Shown here: positions 1 through 5,450 of the stretch, in pieces
Numbering within the stretch: position 1 is the first letter of the stretch
Layout of the letters: each line of letters begins with the position of its first letter
Source of the DNA: CAYSBE01 sp044337585
GTDB lineage: Bacteria; Bacteroidota; Bacteroidia; UKL13-3
Assembly: GCA_044337585.1 (NCBI GenBank)
Contig: JBIINH010000139.1
Location: 1-6,437 of the forward strand
Length of the DNA: 6,437 nt
Direction: 5' to 3'
Position numbers and translations under genes: made by a program
The notes under the pieces: generated by a model
What the model was told of the DNA's origin: nothing
Seen by the model: the letters and a program-made list of their open reading frames with translations, nothing else
Database searches by the model: none

Positions 1-75
1 TTAAACTGTCTTGATATTGTTGTTGGGCGTGCGTTTGGCTTATACTCAAGAATACATAAATATATAGCAGGATAA
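1..75 (+). other. Possible 3' end of a plus-strand gene
   Basis: Reading from base 1, one frame stays open for 24 codons and ends in TAA at 73-75. The peptide tail is LDIVVGRAFGLYSRIHKYIAG, which has a protein-like mixture of hydrophobic and basic residues. The other two forward frames are closed early or short. If real, the gene would converge on the response regulator, leaving an 18-bp gap between the two stop codons. So short an open stretch can occur by chance, and no family is recognised. Nothing else is visible before 94. Confidence 0.2.
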
Positions 76-93
76 TGCGCACTAAATTATTGA

Positions 94-801
94 TTATTTT
101 TCTACCAGTTTAAATCCAGAACCATGAACATTCACAATCTCTATTGATGAGTCGTCTTTAGTCATTTTCCTAAGTTTATTTATATATACATCCATATTGC
201 GAGCAGTATAGTAATCGTCTCGTCCCCAAATATGAAGCAAAATAGTATTACGCGTTAATAGTTTGTTCTTATTTTCTATAAAAAGCTTTAGCATTTGACC
301 CTCTGTGGTACTAAATTTTTTCTCAATCTCACCAACTTTATAGGTATGGTTTGTGATATCAACTTCAGATTTACCTACATGCAATAATTCTTCTAATAAA
401 TTTGAAGTTAGGGATTGCACAGGTTGCATCCTTCGTAGTATCACATGAATCCGGGCAATCAATTCTTCTACACTATAAGGTTTCGTTATATACTCATCAC
501 CTCCAATTTGAAAACCTTTGATTTTATCTTCTTGAGTAGAGTTGGCTGTTAAAAAAATAATGGGTGTAATCTTATTTCTTTCTCTGATAAGCTTGGCCAA
601 TTCAAAACCATCAATTTTTGGCATATTTACATCCAATATCATGATATCAAATCGTTCTTTTTGTACCGTATTCCAACCATCCTCTCCATCGGTACAAATT
701 TTTGCAATGAAGCCTGCCAACTTAAGGTGTTCCTTTAAAAGGTATGCAGTTACATTTTCGTCTTCTACGATTAGGATATGCGGAGGGTTAGTTTTTGTCA
801 T
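94..801 (-). CDS. OmpR/PhoB-family response regulator (RprY-like)
   Basis: This is a two-component transcription factor that would be phosphorylated by a sensor kinase and then bind DNA in the cytoplasm. The receiver domain covers about residues 8-125. It has the acidic pair E13/D14, phospho-acceptor D57 in the 'ILDVNMP' motif, the switch threonine T85 and the conserved K107-P108. The usual 'GADDY' reads GGDEY (100-104), a mild variation. The winged-helix DNA-binding domain covers about 135-233 and ends in 'NVHGSGFKL', with the 'ARNMDVYINKLRK' recognition-helix region typical of Bacteroidota RprY-like regulators. The 235-aa length is normal. The ATG at 801 has no Shine-Dalgarno sequence but lies just downstream of a perfect -7 element. 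No histidine kinase is in the window, so the partner is either to the left or unlinked. Target genes cannot be inferred. The family call is certain; RprY orthology is not. Confidence 0.95.
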   Translation of the reverse strand: MTKTNPPHILIVEDENVTAYLLKEHLKLAGFIAKICTDGEDGWNTVQKERFDIMILDVNMPKIDGFELAKLIRERNKITPIIFLTANSTQEDKIKGFQIGGDEYITKPYSVEELIARIHVILRRMQPVQSLTSNLLEELLHVGKSEVDITNHTYKVGEIEKKFSTTEGQMLKLFIENKNKLLTRNTILLHIWGRDDYYTARNMDVYINKLRKMTKDDSSIEIVNVHGSGFKLVEK

Positions 802-818
802 AAGGATAAGGTCTTACA

Positions 819-826
819 CAAATTTA
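819..826 (-). promoter_or_regulatory. -7 promoter element for the response regulator
   Basis: On the minus strand this reads TAAATTTG, a perfect match to the Bacteroidota -7 consensus TAnnTTTG. It lies 17 nt upstream of the regulator ATG, which predicts a leader of about a dozen bases. No clear TTG -33 element occurs at the usual 17-23 bp upstream (TGG is found at 17 bp). Its position between the accD terminator and the regulator suggests the regulator is transcribed on its own. Confidence 0.5.
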
Positions 827-887
827 AAAATTCAGTCGACATACCATAAGTGGCAGCGCCATCATCAGTGTATCTTTCAAACAAAAA

Positions 888-915
888 TGCCCGAAACTAG
901 TAGTAGAATCGGGCA
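888..915 (-). terminator. Intrinsic terminator after accD
   Basis: A perfect 7-bp stem, TGCCCGA (888-894) with TCGGGCA (909-915), closes a 14-nt loop. Read on the minus strand it is followed at once by TTTTTG (887-882). It lies 25 bp past the accD stop codon. A GC-rich stem plus a T-run on that strand supports rho-independent termination of the fbaB-accD transcript before the regulator. The plus-strand side lacks a T-run, so the terminator looks one-directional. Confidence 0.8.
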
Positions 916-939
916 CTTTAAGCAAATGATAATATTTTC

Positions 940-1815
940 TTAAATGTTTTCAGCAGCTTGTTGTAATGGCTTATTGCTTAATAAACTCAACAATAAGGAT
1001 AGCTTGTCTTTTAACTTGGTACGGTTTACAATAAAATCTACAAAGCCGTGTTCGAGTAAAAACTCAGAGCTCTGAAATCCTTTGGGTAAATCTTTTCCTA
1101 TGGTTTCACGAATAACCCTTGGTCCTGCAAAACCTATTAATGCCTCTGGTTCGGCTATATTAAAATCGCCTAGCATGGCAAATGATGCAGTAACACCACC
1201 GGTAGTTGGATCGGTTAAAAGTGAAATATAAGGAATACCTTCTTTGGCAAGTAATGCAAGCTTTGCTGATGTCTTTGCCATTTGCATAAGCGAGAAAGCT
1301 GCTTCCATCATACGCGCACCACCTGATTTTGAAATAATCATGAAAGGAATTTTATTTTCCCTCGCATGATCTATTCCCCTTGCTATTTTTTCGCCCATTA
1401 CAGAGCCCATCGACCCTCCAATGAAATTGAAATCCATACAGGCAATCACCAGCGGAAATCCATTGATATTTCCTTTTCCTACGCGTAATGCATCATTTAG
1501 TCCTGTTTTCTTCTGCGAATCGGTTAAGCGACTTTTGTAATCTTTGGTGTCAAAAAAAGTAAGTGGATCGGTAGGATAAATATTGCTGAATAATTCTTCA
1601 TACTCTCCCCCATCAAAAAGGATATTGAAGTATTCGTTTGATCCTATTTTATCGTGGTACTCACAATGCGCACATACAAATGCCCTTGCTTCGTGGTCTT
1701 TGGAAAGTATCGCTTTTTTGCAACGTGGACATTTGTGCCACAGCCCGTCAGGTACAGATTTTTTTTCATCTGTTGGCGTTACAATTCCTTCTTTTACACG
1801 TTTAAACCAACTCAT
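940..1815 (-). CDS. accD: Acetyl-CoA carboxylase carboxyltransferase subunit beta
   Basis: AccD is the beta half of the carboxyltransferase that moves the carboxyl group from carboxybiotin to acetyl-CoA, giving malonyl-CoA, the first committed step of fatty-acid synthesis in the cytoplasm. It works with AccA, AccB and AccC, none of which is in this window. The N-terminal four-cysteine zinc ribbon is visible as C29-x2-C32 and C48-x2-C51. The crotonase-fold carboxyltransferase domain follows, with 'GGSMGSVMGEK' (133-143), the 'SGGARM' segment (164-169), 'TDPTTGGVTAS' (201-211) and 'FAGPRVIRETI' near 229-239. At 291 aa it is close to the usual length of the family. The ATG at 1815 gives the standard 'MSWFKR' start. 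It lies 51 bp downstream of fbaB on the same strand with no promoter-like element between them, so co-transcription is likely. A terminator follows at 888-915. Confidence 0.98.
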   Translation of the reverse strand: MSWFKRVKEGIVTPTDEKKSVPDGLWHKCPRCKKAILSKDHEARAFVCAHCEYHDKIGSNEYFNILFDGGEYEELFSNIYPTDPLTFFDTKDYKSRLTDSQKKTGLNDALRVGKGNINGFPLVIACMDFNFIGGSMGSVMGEKIARGIDHARENKIPFMIISKSGGARMMEAAFSLMQMAKTSAKLALLAKEGIPYISLLTDPTTGGVTASFAMLGDFNIAEPEALIGFAGPRVIRETIGKDLPKGFQSSEFLLEHGFVDFIVNRTKLKDKLSLLLSLLSNKPLQQAAENI

Positions 1816-1866
1816 AATTTTGCTTTTTACAACAAGTGATCAACCTGTCCTGTCAACTGAAAAAAT

Positions 1867-2919
1867 TTATGCGATTGTTATCGAATTGTCTAGGTACACA
1901 TCTTGTATGGCATTTAATAATGCCACGCCATCTTTCAATGGTTTTTGGAAAGCCTTGCGACCTGAAATTAATCCTTGGCCACCTGCACGTTTGTTTACCA
2001 CCGCTGTGTATACTGCTTCTGCCATATCGGATGCGCCTTTGCTTTCGCCACCCGAATTGATTAATCCCTGACGGCCCATGTAGCAATTGGCAACCTGGTA
2101 GCGAGCAAGGTCAATTGGGTTGGATGACGAAAGTTGGGTGTACACTTTTTCGTGTGTCTTTCCAAAATTCAATGCCGTATATCCACCATTAACGGTAGGC
2201 AATTTTTGTTTGATAATATCAGCCTGAATGGTTACGCCAAGGTGATTGGCTTGTGCGGTAAGGTCGGCAGCGGTGTGGTAGTCAACACCATCTTTTTTAA
2301 ATGCCCCGTTGCGCAGGTAGCACCACAAAATAGTGGCCATGCCCAACTCGTGTGCACGCTCAAATGCAGCTGCCACTTCTTGTATTTGGCGTGCCGACTC
2401 ATCAGAACCAAAGTAAATGGTAGCACCTACTGCCGTAGCACCCATGTTCCACGCTTCATCTACCGAACCAAACATAATTTGGTCAAACTTATTTGGGTAG
2501 CTTAGAAACTCGTTGTGGTTTATTTTTACGATAAAAGGAATTTTATGGGCGTATTTGCGTGAGCAGGCAGCCAACACCCCATAGGTTGAGGCCACTGCAT
2601 TGCATCCGCCTTCGATAGCCAATTTTACAATATTTTCAGGATCGAAATAAGCAGGATTGGGTGCAAATGATGCGCCTGCCGAATGTTCAATACCCTGATC
2701 AACAGGAAGAATGGATAAATATCCGGTATTAGCCAAGCGGCCGGTGCCATACAAATCTTGCAAGCTGCGCAATACCTGTGGACTGCGGTTGCTTTGCATA
2801 AAAATACGGTCTACAAAGTCGGGACCCGGTGTGTGAATTTGTTCTTTAGTAACGGTTTTACATTCGTGCTTTAAAAGCATGTCGGCATTTGCGCCTAATA
2901 ATTCAACAATTTTACTCAT
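1867..2919 (-). CDS. fbaB: Class I fructose-bisphosphate aldolase (DhnA/FbaB type)
   Basis: This enzyme reversibly cleaves fructose 1,6-bisphosphate to dihydroxyacetone phosphate and glyceraldehyde 3-phosphate, in glycolysis and gluconeogenesis, through a Schiff-base intermediate rather than a metal ion. The 350-aa length matches E. coli FbaB, and the C-terminal half is recognisably the same protein ('ANCYMGRQGLINSGG', 'NKRAGGQGLISGRKAFQKP', 'IQDVYLDNSITIA'). The expected Schiff-base lysine is K237 in 'ADIIKQK'. The phosphate-binding and substrate region 'LPVDQGIEHSAG' is at 71-82. The ATG at 2919 sits downstream of a good promoter (TTG-N17-TATGTTTG). It is the first gene of a probable two-gene unit with accD and is divergent from the GNAT gene. 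The family assignment is firm. Confidence 0.97.
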   Translation of the reverse strand: MSKIVELLGANADMLLKHECKTVTKEQIHTPGPDFVDRIFMQSNRSPQVLRSLQDLYGTGRLANTGYLSILPVDQGIEHSAGASFAPNPAYFDPENIVKLAIEGGCNAVASTYGVLAACSRKYAHKIPFIVKINHNEFLSYPNKFDQIMFGSVDEAWNMGATAVGATIYFGSDESARQIQEVAAAFERAHELGMATILWCYLRNGAFKKDGVDYHTAADLTAQANHLGVTIQADIIKQKLPTVNGGYTALNFGKTHEKVYTQLSSSNPIDLARYQVANCYMGRQGLINSGGESKGASDMAEAVYTAVVNKRAGGQGLISGRKAFQKPLKDGVALLNAIQDVYLDNSITIA

Positions 2920-2936
2920 GATTCGCTAATCTATTA

Positions 2937-2944
2937 TAGGTTTG
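2937..2944 (+). promoter_or_regulatory. -7 element for the GNAT gene, overlapping the fbaB promoter
   Basis: TAGGTTTG matches TAnnTTTG exactly and ends 31 nt before the GNAT ATG. No TTG is seen 17-23 bp upstream, so the promoter may be weak or assisted. It directly abuts the fbaB -7 box on the other strand, so polymerase could not open both at once. Confidence 0.4.
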
Positions 2945-2972
2945 CAAACATATACAAAAATTTGAAACCCAA
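2945..2972 (-). promoter_or_regulatory. Promoter of fbaB-accD (TTG / TATGTTTG)
   Basis: On the minus strand, TTG (2972-2970) is followed after 17 bp by TATGTTTG (2952-2945), a full match to TAnnTTTG. The spacing is within the range described for Bacteroidota promoters. The -7 box ends 25 nt before the fbaB ATG, so the predicted leader is about 20 nt. Its 3' half, with the flanking bases, forms the palindrome GTTTGCAAAC (2940-2949), which it shares with a plus-strand -7 box. Confidence 0.6.
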
Positions 2973-2975
2973 CTC

Positions 2976-3401
2976 ATGATTGCCATAACGAAAATAGAAA
3001 ACCCTGAAAGCCTTGCCAAAGCCCATGAAATCAGAAGAATTGTGTTTGTCATTGAGCAAAATTGCCCTCCCGATATCGAATACGAATTTGAAGAGGAATC
3101 GGTGCATTTTTTGGCCACGGTAAATGGCGAACCGGCCGGCACAGCCCGCTGGCGCGAAACCCAAAACGGTATTAAGCTGGAGCGATTTGCCGTGCTTACC
3201 CAATACAGGGGCCTGGGCGTGGGCGATGCCCTGGTGAAAGCCGTATTGAAGGATTGTCCGCATGACGGAAGAACCATTTACCTGCATGCACAGCTATCAG
3301 CCAGGGGATTGTATGCCAAAAACGGTTTTAATCCCATTGGTGAACATTTTTGGGAAGCCGATATTGAACATGTGAAAATGGTGTGGGGTGGCAAAGAATG
3401 A
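2976..3401 (+). CDS. GNAT-family N-acetyltransferase
   Basis: The 141-aa single-domain protein belongs to the GCN5-related acetyltransferases, which transfer an acetyl group from acetyl-CoA to an amine. The acetyl-CoA pyrophosphate-binding loop is visible in motif A as 'ERFAVLTQYRGLGVG', with RGLGVG at 78-83 followed by the helix 'DALVKAVLKD'. Earlier features fit the fold: 'IRRIVFVIEQNCPP' (about 19-32) and the strand 'HFLATVNGEPAGTARWR' (44-60). The C-terminal 'LHAQLSARGLYAKNGFNPIGEHFWEADIEHVKMVW' resembles ElaA/YjaB-like small GNATs of unknown substrate. The ATG at 2976 is the first in frame after the promoter and has no Shine-Dalgarno sequence. The gene is divergent from fbaB and upstream of the outer-membrane protein gene by 71 bp. 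The family is secure; the substrate cannot be read from the sequence. Confidence 0.92.
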   Translation: MIAITKIENPESLAKAHEIRRIVFVIEQNCPPDIEYEFEEESVHFLATVNGEPAGTARWRETQNGIKLERFAVLTQYRGLGVGDALVKAVLKDCPHDGRTIYLHAQLSARGLYAKNGFNPIGEHFWEADIEHVKMVWGGKE

Positions 3402-3440
3402 TTTTTATCAAGTCCCTTTAATTTTTTGCACAAACAAGTT

Positions 3441-3467
3441 TTGATGCATTGGATAACTTGTAATTTG
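3441..3467 (+). promoter_or_regulatory. Candidate promoter of the outer-membrane protein gene
   Basis: TTG (3441-3443) is followed after 17 bp by TAATTTG (3461-3467), one base short of TAnnTTTG. It ends 5 nt before the ATG, so transcription would start at or next to the start codon, giving a leaderless or nearly leaderless message. An alternative box, TAACTTG (3454-3460), would give a leader of several bases but has no well-spaced TTG. Confidence 0.35.
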
Positions 3468-3472
3468 CATAC

Positions 3473-3997
3473 ATGAAAACACTCCTTGTATTGCTTTCGC
3501 TTTTGCCCTTTGTGCTGCATGCACAGGAAACTGAAAGTGCACATCAACCCAAATTACGGGGTGCCATTATGATGGCTAACTCGCATATACCTGCCGCAGA
3601 AAACAGCAACAATGCCATTGATGTATTACCTTCCTGGGGCATTGATCTCGATTACTTTTTTCACCGAAGGTGGTCGGTTGCTTTTATTTCAGACATCAAG
3701 TTGCAGGATTATTCGATTGTAGAAGAAAATCAGGTGACACTTGAACGAAAGTATCCAGTTTCTTTGTGTTTGGGTGCGCATTACCACTTGGTTAAAAACT
3801 GGTCGTTTTATTTTGCACCGGGAATTGAGTTGGCTAAAGAAGAAAACTTACTGCTGTATAAATTGGGTACCGAGTACAGTTTTGAGATTACAGAAAATTT
3901 TGAAATAGCCCTGAACCTGATATATGAAAACCGCTACGAAGTGTATGACGGATTTACATTTGGCATTGCGTTTAATAAAGTGCTGTGGCGTAAATAA
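3473..3997 (+). CDS. Small predicted outer-membrane beta-barrel protein
   Basis: The 174-aa product begins with a clear signal peptide (MKTLLVLLSLLPFVLHA, cleavage expected before Q18). The mature part of about 157 residues is made of short alternating polar/hydrophobic strands rich in aromatic residues, for example 'WGIDLDYFFHRRWSVAFISDIKLQ', 'YPVSLCLGAHYHLVKNWSFYFAPGIEL' and 'FEIALNLIYENRYEVYDGFTFGIAFNKVLW'. This pattern, with glycine and aromatic residues at strand ends, is that of small eight-stranded outer-membrane barrels of the OmpW/outer-membrane-protein-beta-barrel type common in Bacteroidota. It has no lipobox cysteine, catalytic motif or C-terminal sorting domain. The start is set by the signal peptide. 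No function can be given, and a soluble periplasmic beta protein is the main alternative. Confidence 0.75.
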   Translation: MKTLLVLLSLLPFVLHAQETESAHQPKLRGAIMMANSHIPAAENSNNAIDVLPSWGIDLDYFFHRRWSVAFISDIKLQDYSIVEENQVTLERKYPVSLCLGAHYHLVKNWSFYFAPGIELAKEENLLLYKLGTEYSFEITENFEIALNLIYENRYEVYDGFTFGIAFNKVLWRK

Positions 3998-4008
3998 CCG
4001 GTTTTTGA

Positions 4009-4042
4009 ATTTTAATAGGTAAAATCCTGTAATTTTTTTTTT
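4009..4042 (+). terminator. Weak terminator-like hairpin and T10 tract
   Basis: ATTTTA (4009-4014) and TAAAAT (4020-4025) can pair around a 5-nt loop. A run of ten T (4033-4042) follows after 7 nt. The stem is purely A/T and the T-run is displaced, so this is a poor intrinsic terminator, but it is the only candidate after the outer-membrane protein gene. Confidence 0.25.
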
Positions 4043-4050
4043 GGCTGGTG

Positions 4051-4078
4051 TTGATTTAATTTGATTTTGTTATACTTG
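4051..4078 (+). promoter_or_regulatory. Candidate promoter facing the cassette region
   Basis: TTG (4051-4053) is followed after 17 bp by TATACTTG (4071-4078), one mismatch from TAnnTTTG. It has the same spacing as the fbaB promoter. It points toward the small open frame at 4097 and, beyond it, the TPR gene at 4257. If the region is an integron-like array, a promoter upstream of the first cassette is what would be expected. Confidence 0.35.
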
Positions 4079-4096
4079 TGTAACCCAACCATTACT

Positions 4097-4231
4097 ATGA
4101 TGCTTTCCAATAAACTTCCCTATTTTCAAACAGCAATAAAACGAAACAAAAAACCGATTGAGTTGCGCCTATCATTCCAATTTGGCATGTTAGGCGAAAT
4201 AAAAACCGAAAAAGTTTCGTGTATATACTAG
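4097..4231 (+). CDS. Short open frame of 44 codons, doubtful or truncated
   Basis: ATG ATG at 4097-4102 opens a 44-residue frame (MMLSNKLPYFQTAIKRNKKP... ending SCIY) that stops with TAG at 4229-4231. It lies behind a promoter-like TTG-N17-TATACTTG. No family is recognised, and there is no signal peptide or membrane segment. The last base of the stop codon is the G that begins the inverted repeat at the cassette edge, so the frame could be the N-terminal stump of a gene cut by insertion. Against this, most of it overlaps a nested palindrome (4141-4220) that may be a DNA site rather than code. It is a weak gene candidate. Confidence 0.25.
   Translation: MMLSNKLPYFQTAIKRNKKPIELRLSFQFGMLGEIKTEKVSCIY
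4141..4220. repeat. Nested 80-bp palindrome with AAC...GTT ends
   Basis: The outer arms ACGAAAC (4141-4147) and GTTTCGT (4214-4220) are perfectly complementary. Nested almost exactly on the same centre (about 4181) is a 31-nt imperfect palindrome at 4166-4196, with 13 of 15 positions pairing (CGCCTA/TAGGCG outside, CCAA/TTGG inside). The intervening arms are A-rich and unpaired. Ends with AAC on the left and GTT on the right, around a folded core, are the plan of an integron attC site. The right half (CCGAAAAAGTTTCG, 4206-4219) also resembles the right end of the element after the TPR gene (CCGAAAACGTTATCG). An attachment site, an older cassette end or a regulatory hairpin are all possible. 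Confidence 0.4.
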
Positions 4232-4245
4232 TTGGCAGTAATTAT
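4231..4245 (+). repeat. Left inverted repeat of the TPR cassette
   Basis: GTTGGCAGTAATTAT matches the reverse complement of 5276-5290 at 14 of 15 positions. It begins 26 bp upstream of the TPR start codon. If crossover falls after the G of GTT, as in integrons, bases from 4232 on would be the first bases of the cassette. Confidence 0.7.
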
Positions 4246-4256
4246 AATAGACATAT

Positions 4257-5279
4257 ATGAGACATCTACTAATACTTTTGATATTCAGCCTTATAACGAC
4301 AAGTTTATTTGCTGACTCTACTTCAATTAATCGTAGAATTGACGATCTTGAAAGAACAATAAAGCAAATTGATGCTAATCAGCTAAACTACCGAATAGAG
4401 AAGGATTTGCTCAAAGAGACTTACTCAAATAATTATGAAAAAATAAGTCTTGTCATTACATTGCTTCTAGGAGTTGTCGGAATTTTCGGGTATTTAGGAT
4501 TACGTGATATTACAAGTATCAAAAAGGAGTATGAAAAAGAATTGAACAATCTTAGACAAATCCAAAGTCAATTTAATATTAAATCCCAAGAATTTGATAC
4601 TGAGAAAAAGAAATTTGATGAAGAACTTAAATCAATAATAAAGGAGAACGAAGAACAAAGTAGAAAAATAAAATTTATTGAATTAAAAGATAAAGTTAGA
4701 AGCCTGCTAAAAGACAATCAATTAACACCGGCCTTAGAATTTGCAAATGCGGCATTACTTATTACAAATAATGATGTGGATTTACTAAATCAAAAAGGTA
4801 GAATATTGTGCAGACTAAATCAGATGAATGAAGCAGTTGACGCCTTTCAAAATGCAAGAAAGGCTGACCCATCAGACAATACCACAATTCTTAACACGGC
4901 AGAGTGTTTATATTTTGCAAAAGACATAGAAGGAGCATCAAAGCTAATAAGTGAACATAAAGGGCTTTTCGAAAGCAAAGGCAATGGAAGGCTACTGGAA
5001 TTATTTAACATAATCGAATTATACTTTAAATCTGACAAGACTACATTATTGCAACTAGCCAAATCATATGTGCCATTTGAAAATTTAAAATTAACAGGCA
5101 AAAAGATAAGCGGCTGGGATTTGACAGAAGCAATTTACTTTGTTCATCATCAAACTGACAGCGAACTAAAAACTATAGTTCAAAATATAATCAGGTATTG
5201 GAACGGACAGATAACAGGGGAAAATTTACTGACAGCTTTGAAAATAGAATTGCCTGTAAATCCAGATGAAAAGAAATAA
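4257..5279 (+). CDS. Membrane-anchored coiled-coil protein with TPR repeats
   Basis: The 340-aa protein starts with a signal-like hydrophobic segment (residues 3-19, possible cleavage after 'LFA'). A short heptad-like region follows (about 24-56), then a second hydrophobic helix 'ISLVITLLLGVVGIFGYLGL' (63-82). A long charged coiled coil occupies about 87-140. From about 141 the sequence becomes helical-repeat like. Residues 173-206 are a good TPR (D/N-x-LLNQKGRILCRLNQMNEAVDAFQNARKADPSD), with degenerate TPR-like helices on both sides up to about 240 and no recognised motif beyond. The protein probably sits in the inner membrane, with the coiled coil and TPR domain on one side acting as a scaffold for a partner. 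No enzyme motif is seen. The gene is AT-rich compared with the left part of the window and is the cargo of a cassette-like unit. Its short leader holds AGACA (4249-4253) and no Shine-Dalgarno sequence. The cellular role is unknown. Confidence 0.85.
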   Translation: MRHLLILLIFSLITTSLFADSTSINRRIDDLERTIKQIDANQLNYRIEKDLLKETYSNNYEKISLVITLLLGVVGIFGYLGLRDITSIKKEYEKELNNLRQIQSQFNIKSQEFDTEKKKFDEELKSIIKENEEQSRKIKFIELKDKVRSLLKDNQLTPALEFANAALLITNNDVDLLNQKGRILCRLNQMNEAVDAFQNARKADPSDNTTILNTAECLYFAKDIEGASKLISEHKGLFESKGNGRLLELFNIIELYFKSDKTTLLQLAKSYVPFENLKLTGKKISGWDLTEAIYFVHHQTDSELKTIVQNIIRYWNGQITGENLLTALKIELPVNPDEKK

Positions 5280-5290
5280 CTACTGCCAAC
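5276..5290 (+). repeat. Right inverted repeat of the TPR cassette
   Basis: ATAACTACTGCCAAC overlaps the TPR stop codon (TAA at 5277-5279) and is the inverse of 4231-4245 with one mismatch. It forms the 5' edge of the palindromic element that follows. Confidence 0.7.
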
Positions 5291-5450
5291 ATGGGTTTTG
5301 CGACAGGCGGGATGATCCCGCTAAAGCAGGACTGGCTGTGCAATTTGGAGCTTTGTGCTTCTATTCAAGTTCAGTGGTGGCAGACAGTGAAGTGCTCCGA
5401 TCCCGAAGCCTCGGGACCGCCCGAACGCAAAGCCCGAAAACGTTATCGGC
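5280..5450 (+). repeat. AttC-like palindromic element between cassettes
   Basis: This intergenic block is built from nested inverted repeats. TACTGCCAAC (5281-5290) forms the left end, and AAC|GTTATCGGCA the right end (5439-5451). GGGTTTTGCG (5293-5302) pairs with CGCAAAGCCC (5426-5435) with one G-T wobble. GGCGG (5306-5310) can pair with CCGCC (5417-5421). GGAGC (5347-5351) pairs with GCTCC (5394-5398), with CTTC/GAAG inside. Two local hairpins are perfect: GCGGGAT-G-ATCCCGC (5307-5321) and TCCCGA-AGCC-TCGGGA (5401-5416). Total length and nested layout recall long attC sites. An open frame crosses it but is not credible as a gene. The palindromes could also stop or stabilise the TPR transcript. 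Confidence 0.55.

Larger units (their letters stand above)
4232..5442 (+). mobile_element. Integron-like gene cassette carrying the TPR gene
   Basis: The proposed unit is 1211 bp: a short leader, one gene reading left to right, and a palindromic element starting at its stop codon. The key sign is that the first bases of the unit are the inverse of the first bases of its terminal element. If the unit were circularised between G and TT at both ends, 5276-5290 and the new junction would form a 15-bp inverted repeat with one mismatch, enclosing the folded element. In the present linear order, the element's right end instead continues into the next unit's TTATCGGCA and pairs only imperfectly. That is how integrated integron cassettes behave. 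The cores GTTGGC and GTTATC do not fit GTTRRRY, and no integrase is seen, so the mechanism is inferred from architecture alone. Confidence 0.5.

Noticed and set aside
542..943. Plus-strand frame across the regulator start and the terminator region
   Set aside because: It is antisense to the receiver domain, and its second half crosses the promoter and the intrinsic terminator of the other strand.
1583..2071. Plus-strand frames opposite accD and fbaB
   Set aside because: They are antisense to two genes with firm family assignments and show no motifs of their own.
2912..3287. Minus-strand frames opposite the GNAT gene
   Set aside because: They are shadows of the acetyltransferase, and one overlaps the fbaB start and promoter.
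4243..4248. TATAAT resembling an E. coli -10 box just before the TPR gene
   Set aside because: The host appears to use TAnnTTTG promoters, and no suitable -35 or TTG element lies at the right distance; the region is simply AT-rich and within the inverted repeat leader.
4231..5290. Insertion sequence with terminal inverted repeats
   Set aside because: The enclosed protein has no transposase motif, no flanking target duplication is visible, and a large folded element lies outside the right repeat, which suits a cassette better.
4231..5450. Classical integron with canonical attC sites
   Set aside because: Cores GTTGGC and GTTATC break the GTTRRRY rule and no integrase gene is present, so only 'integron-like' is justified.
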